Shown: positions 7,133-14,478 of the stretch, piece after piece
How the letters are laid out: every line of letters begins with the position of its first letter
Numbering within the stretch: the stretch's first letter is position 1
Source of the DNA: Actinomycetes bacterium
Lineage (GTDB): Bacteria; Actinomycetota; Acidimicrobiia; Acidimicrobiales; Acidimicrobiaceae
Length of the DNA: 64,000 bases
Direction: 5' to 3'
Assembly: GCA_021819725.1 (NCBI GenBank)
Contig: JAKAQR010000011.1
Span: 40,848 to 104,847, forward strand
Translations under genes and position numbers: made by a program
The notes under the pieces: generated by a model
Databases searched by the model: none
Told to the model about the DNA's origin: nothing
The model's input: the letters and a program-made list of their open reading frames with translations, nothing else

Positions 7133-9219
7133 GAGGAGAACAACCACCGAGCCGGGGTGATATCAGCGATCAGCAGTGACGGGCCCCGCAGCCATACCTC
7201 CGGTGCTGCTTGAACGACACCAGATGACTCGCCACGATCGACAGCTCCACTCAATCGCGTCGGCGCACCATGCTCGTCGCCGTTATCGGCGGCAAGTCCG
7301 TTCGTCGATGGCGCCCCAAAGTGGACGGAAAGCTCACCTCCCGGGTTCTCAACGACCGCCCGCTCTCGAATCCATCCAAGAGAGCGAGCTACCCAGGCGG
7401 CGGCCACCGAACCAGTTCCACATGCCATCGTCGGTCCGACACCGCGTTCAAAAACCCTCATCACGCAGCCGTCCTCACTGCGCACAATCCACTCCACGTT
7501 GATACCATCGGTTGCAAGAGCGAGCCCCTGCTGCTTAGCTCCTTCGGCAGCGATATCGAGACCCTCGAGCTCGGCGAGCCCACCCATCACGATCACCCGA
7601 TGAGGGTTCCCAACATCGACGAGAAAGCTCCCGTCAGGCTCAATAGTCATCTCCACCACACCCATGGTCGTCTCACCAATCCATGCCCAGTTACCCTGCT
7701 CGACAAGACGATAGTAGCGAAGCCCTGCATCGGTCATGATCGAGAGTGAGGGTCCCAATCCATGCCGTTCCACAAGATAATGACCGAGACAGCGTAGGCC
7801 ATTCCCACTCATCTCAGCGCGCGATCCATCTTGGTTATAGAGGTGCATCCGTGGCTGAGCCCCTTGAGCTACCTCAACGAGGATCAGTCCGTCAGCGCCC
7901 ACCCCATGGCTCCGATCGAGCAACGCCGAGATCATGACACCATCAGGCAGCTGGCTCGGCATCTCCCCAATCAGAAAATCATTGCCTGCTCCCGTATATT
8001 TCACTACTTGCAACTCGTCATCTCTCCTCTCGATAATCTGTGGCCGGAACACCCCTCGGAGTGTTTCCCCCTCCCCAATGCTGTGATCCTGAGCGAGCGC
8101 CGACTCCACTCGCTGCATATCGCGGCCATTGTAGGGCGCTCCTGCGGCGGGAGTGACAAACGCTGGATCGATCTCCCCCAGATCGTTCTCGATCCAATTC
8201 TCTTTGGCTGGGCTCTCTGCGAAAGGCCCGGCGGCCCTGCGAGGACCATGGATTGTGTCTGGGCTCCAATGTCCGCTCACTATCTGGTCGAGAAGCCGAT
8301 CAGCCTGGTGTAATCCTTCGTCGATACTCGACACCCACACGATCCGAGGATCTCGTCGCAGCCAACTCAACTGACGCTTGACGAGGCGGCGGGTTCGTCG
8401 CGCGATGCGTTCAATCGCCTCATCAAGGGAGGATTTGCCTGCGAGGTAGTCGCTGAGCTCTGTGACACCGATCGCGGCACGCGCTGTTCGTGATGGGTCC
8501 ATGGTGAGCACCCGTGCTATCTCATCAACCCATCCGCGGGCGATCTGGTGTTCGATGCGCAGCGAGATTCGGCGGGTAAGCACCTCTGGTTCGAGCGCGA
8601 GTCCAATCTGCGGGTATCGTTGAGGACCGTCGACACCCAACCGGTCACCGGCTACCGACTCAGTCGCACCGCTGGCGAGCGCTACCTCGAGCGCGCGCAG
8701 AAGACGCCGACGGTTACGGGGGTCGATCAACTCCCCCGCCCGTGGGTCGAGTTGAGTGAGAAGATGATAAGCAGATTGATCGTCAGCGTCGTCACACAGA
8801 CGAGTCTCCAACCAATGCCGCAGGCCAGGTGCCCCTTTGGGCGGGACGAAACCATTCACTACCGCACGGATCCAGAGTGCCGTTCCTCCCACAAAAAGTG
8901 GCCGTTGTCCCCCTTCGCTGAGTCGACACAGCTCACGATCAAGGTCCTGAAGGAACTGACCGAGGGAGTACTCCTCATCAACAGGCACATGCGCTACACA
9001 TCGATAGTCGAGTTCAGCAATGGCCGTCGGTTCTGGCATCGCTGTGGTGATGGGTAGCGCCTTATAGACCGTCAGCGCATCAACAGCGACCGGCACAAGA
9101 TCACGCCGTCTATGGGCAAGCACATGGGCAAACTCGGTCTTGCCCGACGCCGTCGGTCCTACGATCGCTACACCCGTTAACTTTCGCGTTCGTCCTCCCT
9201 CACCAGCCCAATCGATCAT
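7129..9219 (-). CDS. miaA-dapF: Fused MiaA tRNA prenyltransferase - DapF diaminopimelate epimerase
   Basis: One uninterrupted frame of 696 residues. Residues 1-315 are MiaA-like: Walker A GPTASGKT at 21-28, LFVGGTALWIRAV, DPRNRRRLLRALEV and a C-terminal RRLVKRQLSWLRRDPR helix. Residues about 316-402 are a linker without recognisable fold. Residues about 403-696 are DapF: GAGNDFLIG, NQDGSRAEMSGNGLRC, VGNPH and ERGVGPTMACGTG. MiaA prenylates A37 of tRNAs; DapF epimerises LL-DAP to meso-DAP. Oddities: the first catalytic Cys of DapF is Ser471, while the second, Cys600, is kept; MiaA has DALTVY where DSxQVY is usual; about 45 extra residues occur near the C-terminus. Met368 could be an internal DapF start. 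Neighbours miaB, hflX and dapCDE fit both halves. Confidence 0.9.
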   Translation of the reverse strand: MIDWAGEGGRTRKLTGVAIVGPTASGKTEFAHVLAHRRRDLVPVAVDALTVYKALPITTAMPEPTAIAELDYRCVAHVPVDEEYSLGQFLQDLDRELCRLSEGGQRPLFVGGTALWIRAVVNGFVPPKGAPGLRHWLETRLCDDADDQSAYHLLTQLDPRAGELIDPRNRRRLLRALEVALASGATESVAGDRLGVDGPQRYPQIGLALEPEVLTRRISLRIEHQIARGWVDEIARVLTMDPSRTARAAIGVTELSDYLAGKSSLDEAIERIARRTRRLVKRQLSWLRRDPRIVWVSSIDEGLHQADRLLDQIVSGHWSPDTIHGPRRAAGPFAESPAKENWIENDLGEIDPAFVTPAAGAPYNGRDMQRVESALAQDHSIGEGETLRGVFRPQIIERRDDELQVVKYTGAGNDFLIGEMPSQLPDGVMISALLDRSHGVGADGLILVEVAQGAQPRMHLYNQDGSRAEMSGNGLRCLGHYLVERHGLGPSLSIMTDAGLRYYRLVEQGNWAWIGETTMGVVEMTIEPDGSFLVDVGNPHRVIVMGGLAELEGLDIAAEGAKQQGLALATDGINVEWIVRSEDGCVMRVFERGVGPTMACGTGSVAAAWVARSLGWIRERAVVENPGGELSVHFGAPSTNGLAADNGDEHGAPTRLSGAVDRGESSGVVQAAPEVWLRGPSLLIADITPARWLFSS

Positions 9220-9316
9220 GCACCTACCCTGTCCAGCCTAGCCACTAGGATGGAGGCAACGACGAAGACCCGATCCCGTAGCTCAATCCGTGCGTCCCAT
9301 CCGCTGTGGCGGTGCA

Positions 9317-9364
9317 TTGACACCAAGGTGCGTTGATACCAAGGTACATCGACACCAAGGGGAG
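9317..9364. repeat. Three 16-bp direct repeats with internal dyads upstream of the aldehyde dehydrogenase
   Basis: Units lie at 9317-9332, 9333-9348 and 9349-9364. Each contains a dyad: CACCAAGGTG in the first, TACCAAGGTA in the second, and a broken CACCAAGGGG in the third. The outer bases change together between copies 1 and 2, which keeps the symmetry. The array ends 35 bases before the dehydrogenase ATG. It may be a row of operator sites; no regulator is encoded nearby. The rest of 9220-9398 shows no gene. Confidence 0.8.
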
Positions 9365-9398
9365 AGACTATTGAGATCGCTGGCCCTGGAAGGAACCT

Positions 9399-10937
9399 AT
9401 GCAACTCAAGCCCGGAACAAGTTGGGAAGAACTCTACGCGCAGGCAGCTGCGATCGCCCCACAAGCCTTTACGAAATCAGGAGTAGCAAACTATTGGGGT
9501 GGTCAATGGCGGGAAGAGGGCGAGGTTCACCCCGCCACTTCCCCCATCGACCAGACACGCATTCACGGCCCCCTTCTCCTTGAGACCCATCAGGCGGCAG
9601 CTGCCCTCGATAGCTGCGTCGCCGAGCACTTCCAGTGGATCAAGGTTCCACTAGCCGAGCGCAAGGCCCGGACAGAACGCGCCATCGCCAAGATCGTGCA
9701 ACATCGCGAGCTCCTCGCACTCCTCCTCACCTGGGAGATCGGCAAACCCTATCGTCAGGCACTGGTCTCGGTCGATCGGACTACCTCGGGCGTCGAATGG
9801 TATCTCGCTGAGATCGACCGCATGCTTGACGGACGCGGCCCACTACCTGGCCCGGTATCCAACATCGCCTCATGGAACTACCCTTTGTCAGTACTCGCAC
9901 ACGCCCTCTATGTCCAGATGCTCTCTGGCAACGCCGTCATCGCGAAGGCACCAACCGATGGTGGCGTCGTAGCACTCACGCTTGCCATGTCCTTCGCCAT
10001 CGAGGAGGGTCTGCCTGTTACCCTCGTCAGTGGCCTCGGGGGTAAGCTCTCTTCCGTGCTGGTACGCTCGCCCGAGATCGGTGCACTCGCCTTCGTCGGT
10101 GGGCGAGATACTGGTGGCAAGATCGCCTCCGACTTGGTTCGTACCGACAAGCGCCACATGCTTGAGCAGGAAGGACTCAACGCCTGGGGAATCTGGAACT
10201 TCTCCCAGTGGGATCTACTCGCCCCAATGATCAAAAAGGGCTTTGAGTACGCCAAACAACGATGCACCGCCTATCCTCGCTACGTCATCCAACGACAGCT
10301 CTTTGACGACTTCCTCGCCATGTATATCCCCGTCGTCTCCTCACTGACCGTCGGCCACCCACTCGCGGTCGCCGATCCCAGCGACCCGATCCCCGATGTG
10401 GACTTTGGACCCGTGATCAACGCTGCCAAGGCGGCCGACCTGCGGACCAACATCGCTGATGCGATCGACCGTGGAGGCGTGCCCATCTATCGCGGCAAGC
10501 TTGATCCAGGGCGCTTCATCGAAGGTCAAGACTTGAGTGCCTACGTGGCCCCCGTCGCTATTCTTGACCCTCCACGCTCGTCACCTCTCTACCATGCCGA
10601 GCCATTTGGACCAGTCGATACCTTGGTCATCGTCGATACGACCGCTGAACTCCTCGCCAAGATGAACGTCTCCAACGGCGCTCTCGTCTCCTCGATTGCC
10701 AGCGACGACCTTGAACTGGCGGGAACTCTTGCCACAGAGGTCAATGCCTTCAAGGTGGGTATCAATCAGCCCAAGTCTCGAGGGGATAAAGCGGAGCCCT
10801 TTGGAGGACGAGGAGCCTCGTGGAAGGGTGCCTTCGTCGGAGGTGAATATCTGGTGCAGGCCGTCACCGAGGGGCCACCGGAGTCCCGGCTCTATGGCAA
10901 CTTCCCGGAGTATCAACGGTATCCTGACCTGACGTGA
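9399..10937 (+). CDS. Divergent NAD(P)-dependent aldehyde dehydrogenase
   Basis: 512 residues, ALDH superfamily. The nucleotide-site Asn160 lies in SWNYPLS. The general base Glu256 lies in LEQEG, where LELGG is usual, and the nucleophile Cys289 lies in YAKQRCTAYPR, 33 residues later as expected. A late EPFGPV motif is also present. The altered LELGG region and WNF insert suggest an unusual substrate or cofactor pocket. It would oxidise an aldehyde to an acid; the substrate is unknown. The stop overlaps the next gene as GTGA, so the pair is coupled. Confidence 0.85.
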   Translation: MQLKPGTSWEELYAQAAAIAPQAFTKSGVANYWGGQWREEGEVHPATSPIDQTRIHGPLLLETHQAAAALDSCVAEHFQWIKVPLAERKARTERAIAKIVQHRELLALLLTWEIGKPYRQALVSVDRTTSGVEWYLAEIDRMLDGRGPLPGPVSNIASWNYPLSVLAHALYVQMLSGNAVIAKAPTDGGVVALTLAMSFAIEEGLPVTLVSGLGGKLSSVLVRSPEIGALAFVGGRDTGGKIASDLVRTDKRHMLEQEGLNAWGIWNFSQWDLLAPMIKKGFEYAKQRCTAYPRYVIQRQLFDDFLAMYIPVVSSLTVGHPLAVADPSDPIPDVDFGPVINAAKAADLRTNIADAIDRGGVPIYRGKLDPGRFIEGQDLSAYVAPVAILDPPRSSPLYHAEPFGPVDTLVIVDTTAELLAKMNVSNGALVSSIASDDLELAGTLATEVNAFKVGINQPKSRGDKAEPFGGRGASWKGAFVGGEYLVQAVTEGPPESRLYGNFPEYQRYPDLT

Positions 10938-12046
10938 TCCGGCTAGCGAGCCTCCGCCTGTACCCCGTTACTCTCGATCTGGTGGCGCCCTTTCGGTCAG
11001 CCGAAGGTATCCAACAAGCGAAGCGCACCTACCTGCTTGAACTGCTCTCCGATGAGGGAACAAGCGGTTGGTCTGAGATCAGTGCGCAAAATGATCCGAG
11101 TTACTGGCCAGAGACGGTCACTACCTGCCTTGAGATCATCGAACACCATTTGGCTCCTCTCCTGGCTCGCAACTTCTCCTCGCACGTTGAGATCGCCACC
11201 AGGATGGCAACGGTCAAGGGCAATCAGATGGCTCGGGCAAGTGTCGAGATGGCCTTCTTTGACCTCTGGGCCCAGCATGAGGGGGTGAGCCTCTCCGAGC
11301 TCCTCGGCATTCCGACCAGCCGCACTCACGTCCCCGCCGGCGTCACACTATCGCTCAGCACCGACATCGAGGCTCTCGTTGGAGAACTCACCGATCTCCG
11401 GCGGCAAGGGTATCGCTTCTTCAAAGCCAAAGTCGCACCCGATGCCGATTCGGCCATTCTGGAACTAGCGAGCACCTCCTTCCCGATGGAACATTTAGTT
11501 CTCGATGCCAACGAGAGCTATGCGGGCGCCAGTGGAACCCAACTCGACCGCATTGACGCCACCGGCGCCGCGCTCATCGAGCAACCCCTCTTAGAGCGGG
11601 ACTTTGTCGGTCATGTGGAGCTCGCCAAACGACTGACCACCCCTATCGGTCTTGATGAAACGATCAGCGGTGTCGACGACATCATCACCGCGCTACGGCT
11701 GGGGATGGCGCCTACGATCAATCTCAAACCGAGCCGTGTGGGTGGATACGTGGAGTCACTCAAGATCATTGACCGCTGTCAACACGAGGGGTTGCACCTC
11801 AGAATCGGTGGTATGCTCGAGACCGGCATCGGTCGGGCCCACAATCTCGCCCTCGCCTCCCACCCTGCCTTCGACCGCGTTGGCGACCTCGCCGCTAGCG
11901 ATCACTATTTTGCGCGTGACATCACCGAGCCCTTTGTTCTCTCTGACGATGGGAGCATCGAGTGCCCGAGGGGGCTTGGTCTTGGAAGAACGCCCGATCC
12001 CAACTGGCTCCTGGATACACCCTTCTTAGAGCTACACATCAACTAG
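10934..12046 (+). CDS. menC: MenC-like o-succinylbenzoate synthase / N-acylamino-acid racemase
   Basis: 370 residues, enolase superfamily, muconate-lactonising subgroup. It shows the KxK pair Lys164/Lys166, metal ligands Asp191, Glu216 and Asp241 (GLDETISG), and the second base Lys265 (NLKPSRVGG). This set is shared by OSB synthase of menaquinone synthesis and N-succinylamino-acid racemase, and some members do both. No other men gene is nearby. The tight coupling with an aldehyde dehydrogenase hints that a racemase role is possible. Start is GTG at 10934. Confidence 0.85.
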   Translation: MIRLASLRLYPVTLDLVAPFRSAEGIQQAKRTYLLELLSDEGTSGWSEISAQNDPSYWPETVTTCLEIIEHHLAPLLARNFSSHVEIATRMATVKGNQMARASVEMAFFDLWAQHEGVSLSELLGIPTSRTHVPAGVTLSLSTDIEALVGELTDLRRQGYRFFKAKVAPDADSAILELASTSFPMEHLVLDANESYAGASGTQLDRIDATGAALIEQPLLERDFVGHVELAKRLTTPIGLDETISGVDDIITALRLGMAPTINLKPSRVGGYVESLKIIDRCQHEGLHLRIGGMLETGIGRAHNLALASHPAFDRVGDLAASDHYFARDITEPFVLSDDGSIECPRGLGLGRTPDPNWLLDTPFLELHIN

Positions 12047-12140
12047 ACGGGCGTAAGATCTCGCGGCTCTGCCGGCACTGGCTCGTCTCGGACGCGGGCT
12101 CCACACAACGGACTCGCTCGCCTTGAAGCGTTGACTGAAC

Positions 12141-12170
12141 CGGCTGGATCAATAGCGGCTGGATCAAAAT
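12141..12170. repeat. Two 15-bp tandem repeats
   Basis: CGGCTGGATCAATAG at 12141-12155 is followed directly by CGGCTGGATCAAAAT at 12156-12170. The second copy covers the stop codon of the minus-strand pterin dehydratase gene. The array resembles in size, but not in sequence, the others at 2.7, 9.3, 12.6 and 16.1 kb. Confidence 0.7.
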
Positions 12171-12613
12171 TGAGCAGTGCGAGGTGGCCCAACGGGCTCC
12201 TCGCCAACTTGCCCGTCCTGGCCCATTGCACGCGGCGGAATCACCCCGTTGATCAAACGCGCCAGCTCAAGGTCGCGGTCGGTGATCGCACCGACGTCGT
12301 GGCTGAAGAGTTCAACCACGAGACTTCGAAACTCCACGATAAGCGTTGGATGATGATCACGCCAGATCGCCAACAACGAGATCGCCAAGCTTGCAACGAC
12401 GACTTTCCAGTAGTCATCGAGTTCAATGCGACGAACGAGCTTTGCTCCTTCAACGCTCCAACCTCTAGGAACTTGCTCCACGCTAGCGAGGCTAGTCGAT
12501 TCCACGCAAAACAAAAGTGCACCTGCCACGGCATCCAAGTGCGTACTCCCCCATCCCGCATCGTTCAGGCTCACTGGGTTGTTGGATGAACGTGCCACGA
12601 TCGCAACGAACAA
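12164..12613 (-). CDS. Pterin-4a-carbinolamine dehydratase-like protein
   Basis: The central part matches the PCD/PhhB family: RGWSVEGAKLVRRIELDDY, then DHHP (His87, His88, Pro89), a downstream aromatic residue and SHDVG, then TDRDLELA. These give the family pattern of paired His-Pro, a second His and an Asp. The family dehydrates 4a-hydroxytetrahydrobiopterin and recycles pterin cofactors. No aromatic hydroxylase is nearby. The start is uncertain: TTG at 12613 gives 149 residues, and GTG at 12574 is an alternative. The C-terminal tail after INGV is longer than usual and ends in a tandem repeat. It is the only minus-strand gene in this plus-strand block. Confidence 0.75.
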   Translation of the reverse strand: MFVAIVARSSNNPVSLNDAGWGSTHLDAVAGALLFCVESTSLASVEQVPRGWSVEGAKLVRRIELDDYWKVVVASLAISLLAIWRDHHPTLIVEFRSLVVELFSHDVGAITDRDLELARLINGVIPPRAMGQDGQVGEEPVGPPRTAQF

Positions 12614-12633
12614 GTATCACCAGAGGGCTGTGT

Positions 12634-12675
12634 ATGCGATATTGTGGACGCGATATTGTTGATGCGACACGATGC
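12634..12675. repeat. Degenerate 14-bp tandem repeats
   Basis: Units ATGCGATATTGTGG (12634-12647), ACGCGATATTGTTG (12648-12661) and a weaker third copy to 12675. They lie in the spacer before the chemoreceptor gene. Each of the first two holds a near-palindromic CGATATTG. Otherwise 12614-12861 shows no gene. Confidence 0.6.
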
Positions 12676-12861
12676 CATCCCTCCCGCCTCAACAGCTCCA
12701 CCGGGACGCATGGCCCGGCGATACGACGAGCAGGCGCAAGTCAGGCAGACAACCAAGAACACTCGCTAGCGAGCAACGGTGCCGGGCAGATGACAAAACC
12801 TCAAGCGATGCCCTGGTCGTGACGAAACCAGCTAACGAGAGCTGGTTTGAGGAGGAGACGG

Positions 12862-14418
12862 ATGATTCGTGGTAGACGCAGGCATTCCTCTTCGCGCCCC
12901 GCCTCGCCCGAAGTCAAACAGATCACGACGGCACAGGCGGCCACGATCGAGCAGATGGCCGATGAGATCGGAGAAACCGGTCTGCTCGTCGTCGAGGCAG
13001 CCACCAAGGTGGAGTCAATCGCCACCAACATCACCGATCAGGTCGAATTGTTCAAAGAGCTGACCTTGGCCGCCCGCGATCTGCGTGATGGCAATCGTTC
13101 CCTCTCTGATGATGCCGAAGCCGCCGCCGATGCTACCCGGAAAATGAACCTTGAGCTTGAACAATCCAGCAACGAGATGGCGGCATCACTCGCAGAGGTC
13201 AACTACATGATCCAATGGGTGGCCGACACCAGTACCCAACTTGAGACCCTCCAACAGGAGATGGAAGATGTCGGGCGTATCGCCCACCACCTCGACTCCA
13301 TCGCGCAGCAAACCCACGTGTTGGCCCTTAATGCCCACATCGAGGCCGCTCGCGCAGGCACTGGTGCGACCGGTTTCACCGTCATCGCCAACGCGATACG
13401 AGATTTGGCTGACCAAGCGATCGATGCAGCCGCGTCGATCTCAACCACGCTTGATCCACTGATCGAATCGGTCAATGAGTTGGGAGGCACAACCAAGGGT
13501 GCGCGTCGCGGTGCTGAACGTGCCCGCAGTGCGATCGACATCGTCGCCACATCCATCAAGCGCTCTCAAGAGGAAAGTCAGATCCTCGATCATCGAGTTG
13601 AGGCGATCGCGACCTTCTCAAGGACGATCAATGAGAAGGTCGGCCTCTTTTCGAACTCACTACTCTCGCTCTTCGATGGCGTTGAGCACTCCGAAAACGA
13701 CCTCAACGCCGCGACGGCAAGCCTTGAACACCTGATGCGGAGGACGAACTCGCTCGTTCAACTCAGCGCGAAGGTTGGAGTGGAAACAAGCGATACGCCC
13801 TTGGTGATGGAGGTTGTACGCTGTGCTCACGTCATCGAGGAACGGATGGAGCGTGCTCTTGCCGCAGGTGAAGTGAGCATCGAGACACTCTTTGACGAGG
13901 AGTACGAGGAGGTTCCGGGCACCAATCCCCAACAACACCTCACCCGTTTCACTGAATTCGTCGATCGTACTGTCCAAGATCTCCTTGAAGACTTCCTCGA
14001 CTACTCACCAGCAGTAGTCTTTGCGGCTGTCGTCGATCGCAACGGCTACCTCTCAACCCATAACCTTAAGTACTCGCTCCCTCCCACGCCTGGGGACCCC
14101 GTTTGGAACGCCGCCCACTGTCGTAACCATCGATTCTTCGCCGACCCGACAGGGATCCACGCTGCACGCAGCCGTGACGAGTTTCTCCTCCAGACCTACC
14201 GAAGAGACATGGGAGGAGGCAACTTCCTCTTGATGAAGGATGCCTCCGCACCCATCTACGTAGCAGGGCTCCATTGGGGAGCACTGCGCTTGGGCTATGC
14301 ACCCCTTGCGAGCGCATCCGAAGAGACGAGGCAGGTACAGCGATCGAATCGACCCGCCTCACCCCACGAACCCACGTCGGAGCGCAAGGAACTTAACGAA
14401 CTTCTGTCCCCTTGGTGA
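12862..14418 (+). CDS. Soluble methyl-accepting chemotaxis protein with C-terminal sensor domain
   Basis: 518 residues from the ATG at 12862, chosen because AGGAGGAG precedes it at ideal spacing. No membrane segment is seen, so it should be cytoplasmic. A long coiled coil carries the receptor tip, SIAQQTHVLALNAHIEAARAG, which contacts CheA and CheW. The last 130 residues form a sensor domain seen in some chemoreceptors: VVDRNGYLSTHN, a NHRFF segment, FLLQTYRRDMG, then SAPIYVAGLHWGALRLGY. The ligand is unknown. No che genes are nearby, so it is an orphan receptor. Confidence 0.88.
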   Translation: MIRGRRRHSSSRPASPEVKQITTAQAATIEQMADEIGETGLLVVEAATKVESIATNITDQVELFKELTLAARDLRDGNRSLSDDAEAAADATRKMNLELEQSSNEMAASLAEVNYMIQWVADTSTQLETLQQEMEDVGRIAHHLDSIAQQTHVLALNAHIEAARAGTGATGFTVIANAIRDLADQAIDAAASISTTLDPLIESVNELGGTTKGARRGAERARSAIDIVATSIKRSQEESQILDHRVEAIATFSRTINEKVGLFSNSLLSLFDGVEHSENDLNAATASLEHLMRRTNSLVQLSAKVGVETSDTPLVMEVVRCAHVIEERMERALAAGEVSIETLFDEEYEEVPGTNPQQHLTRFTEFVDRTVQDLLEDFLDYSPAVVFAAVVDRNGYLSTHNLKYSLPPTPGDPVWNAAHCRNHRFFADPTGIHAARSRDEFLLQTYRRDMGGGNFLLMKDASAPIYVAGLHWGALRLGYAPLASASEETRQVQRSNRPASPHEPTSERKELNELLSPW

Positions 14419-14478
14419 TCGCGCCTGCAGCAACCTAGACCCGGCCTGAGAACGTGGCCACAGCGGAAGGCTCACTAC

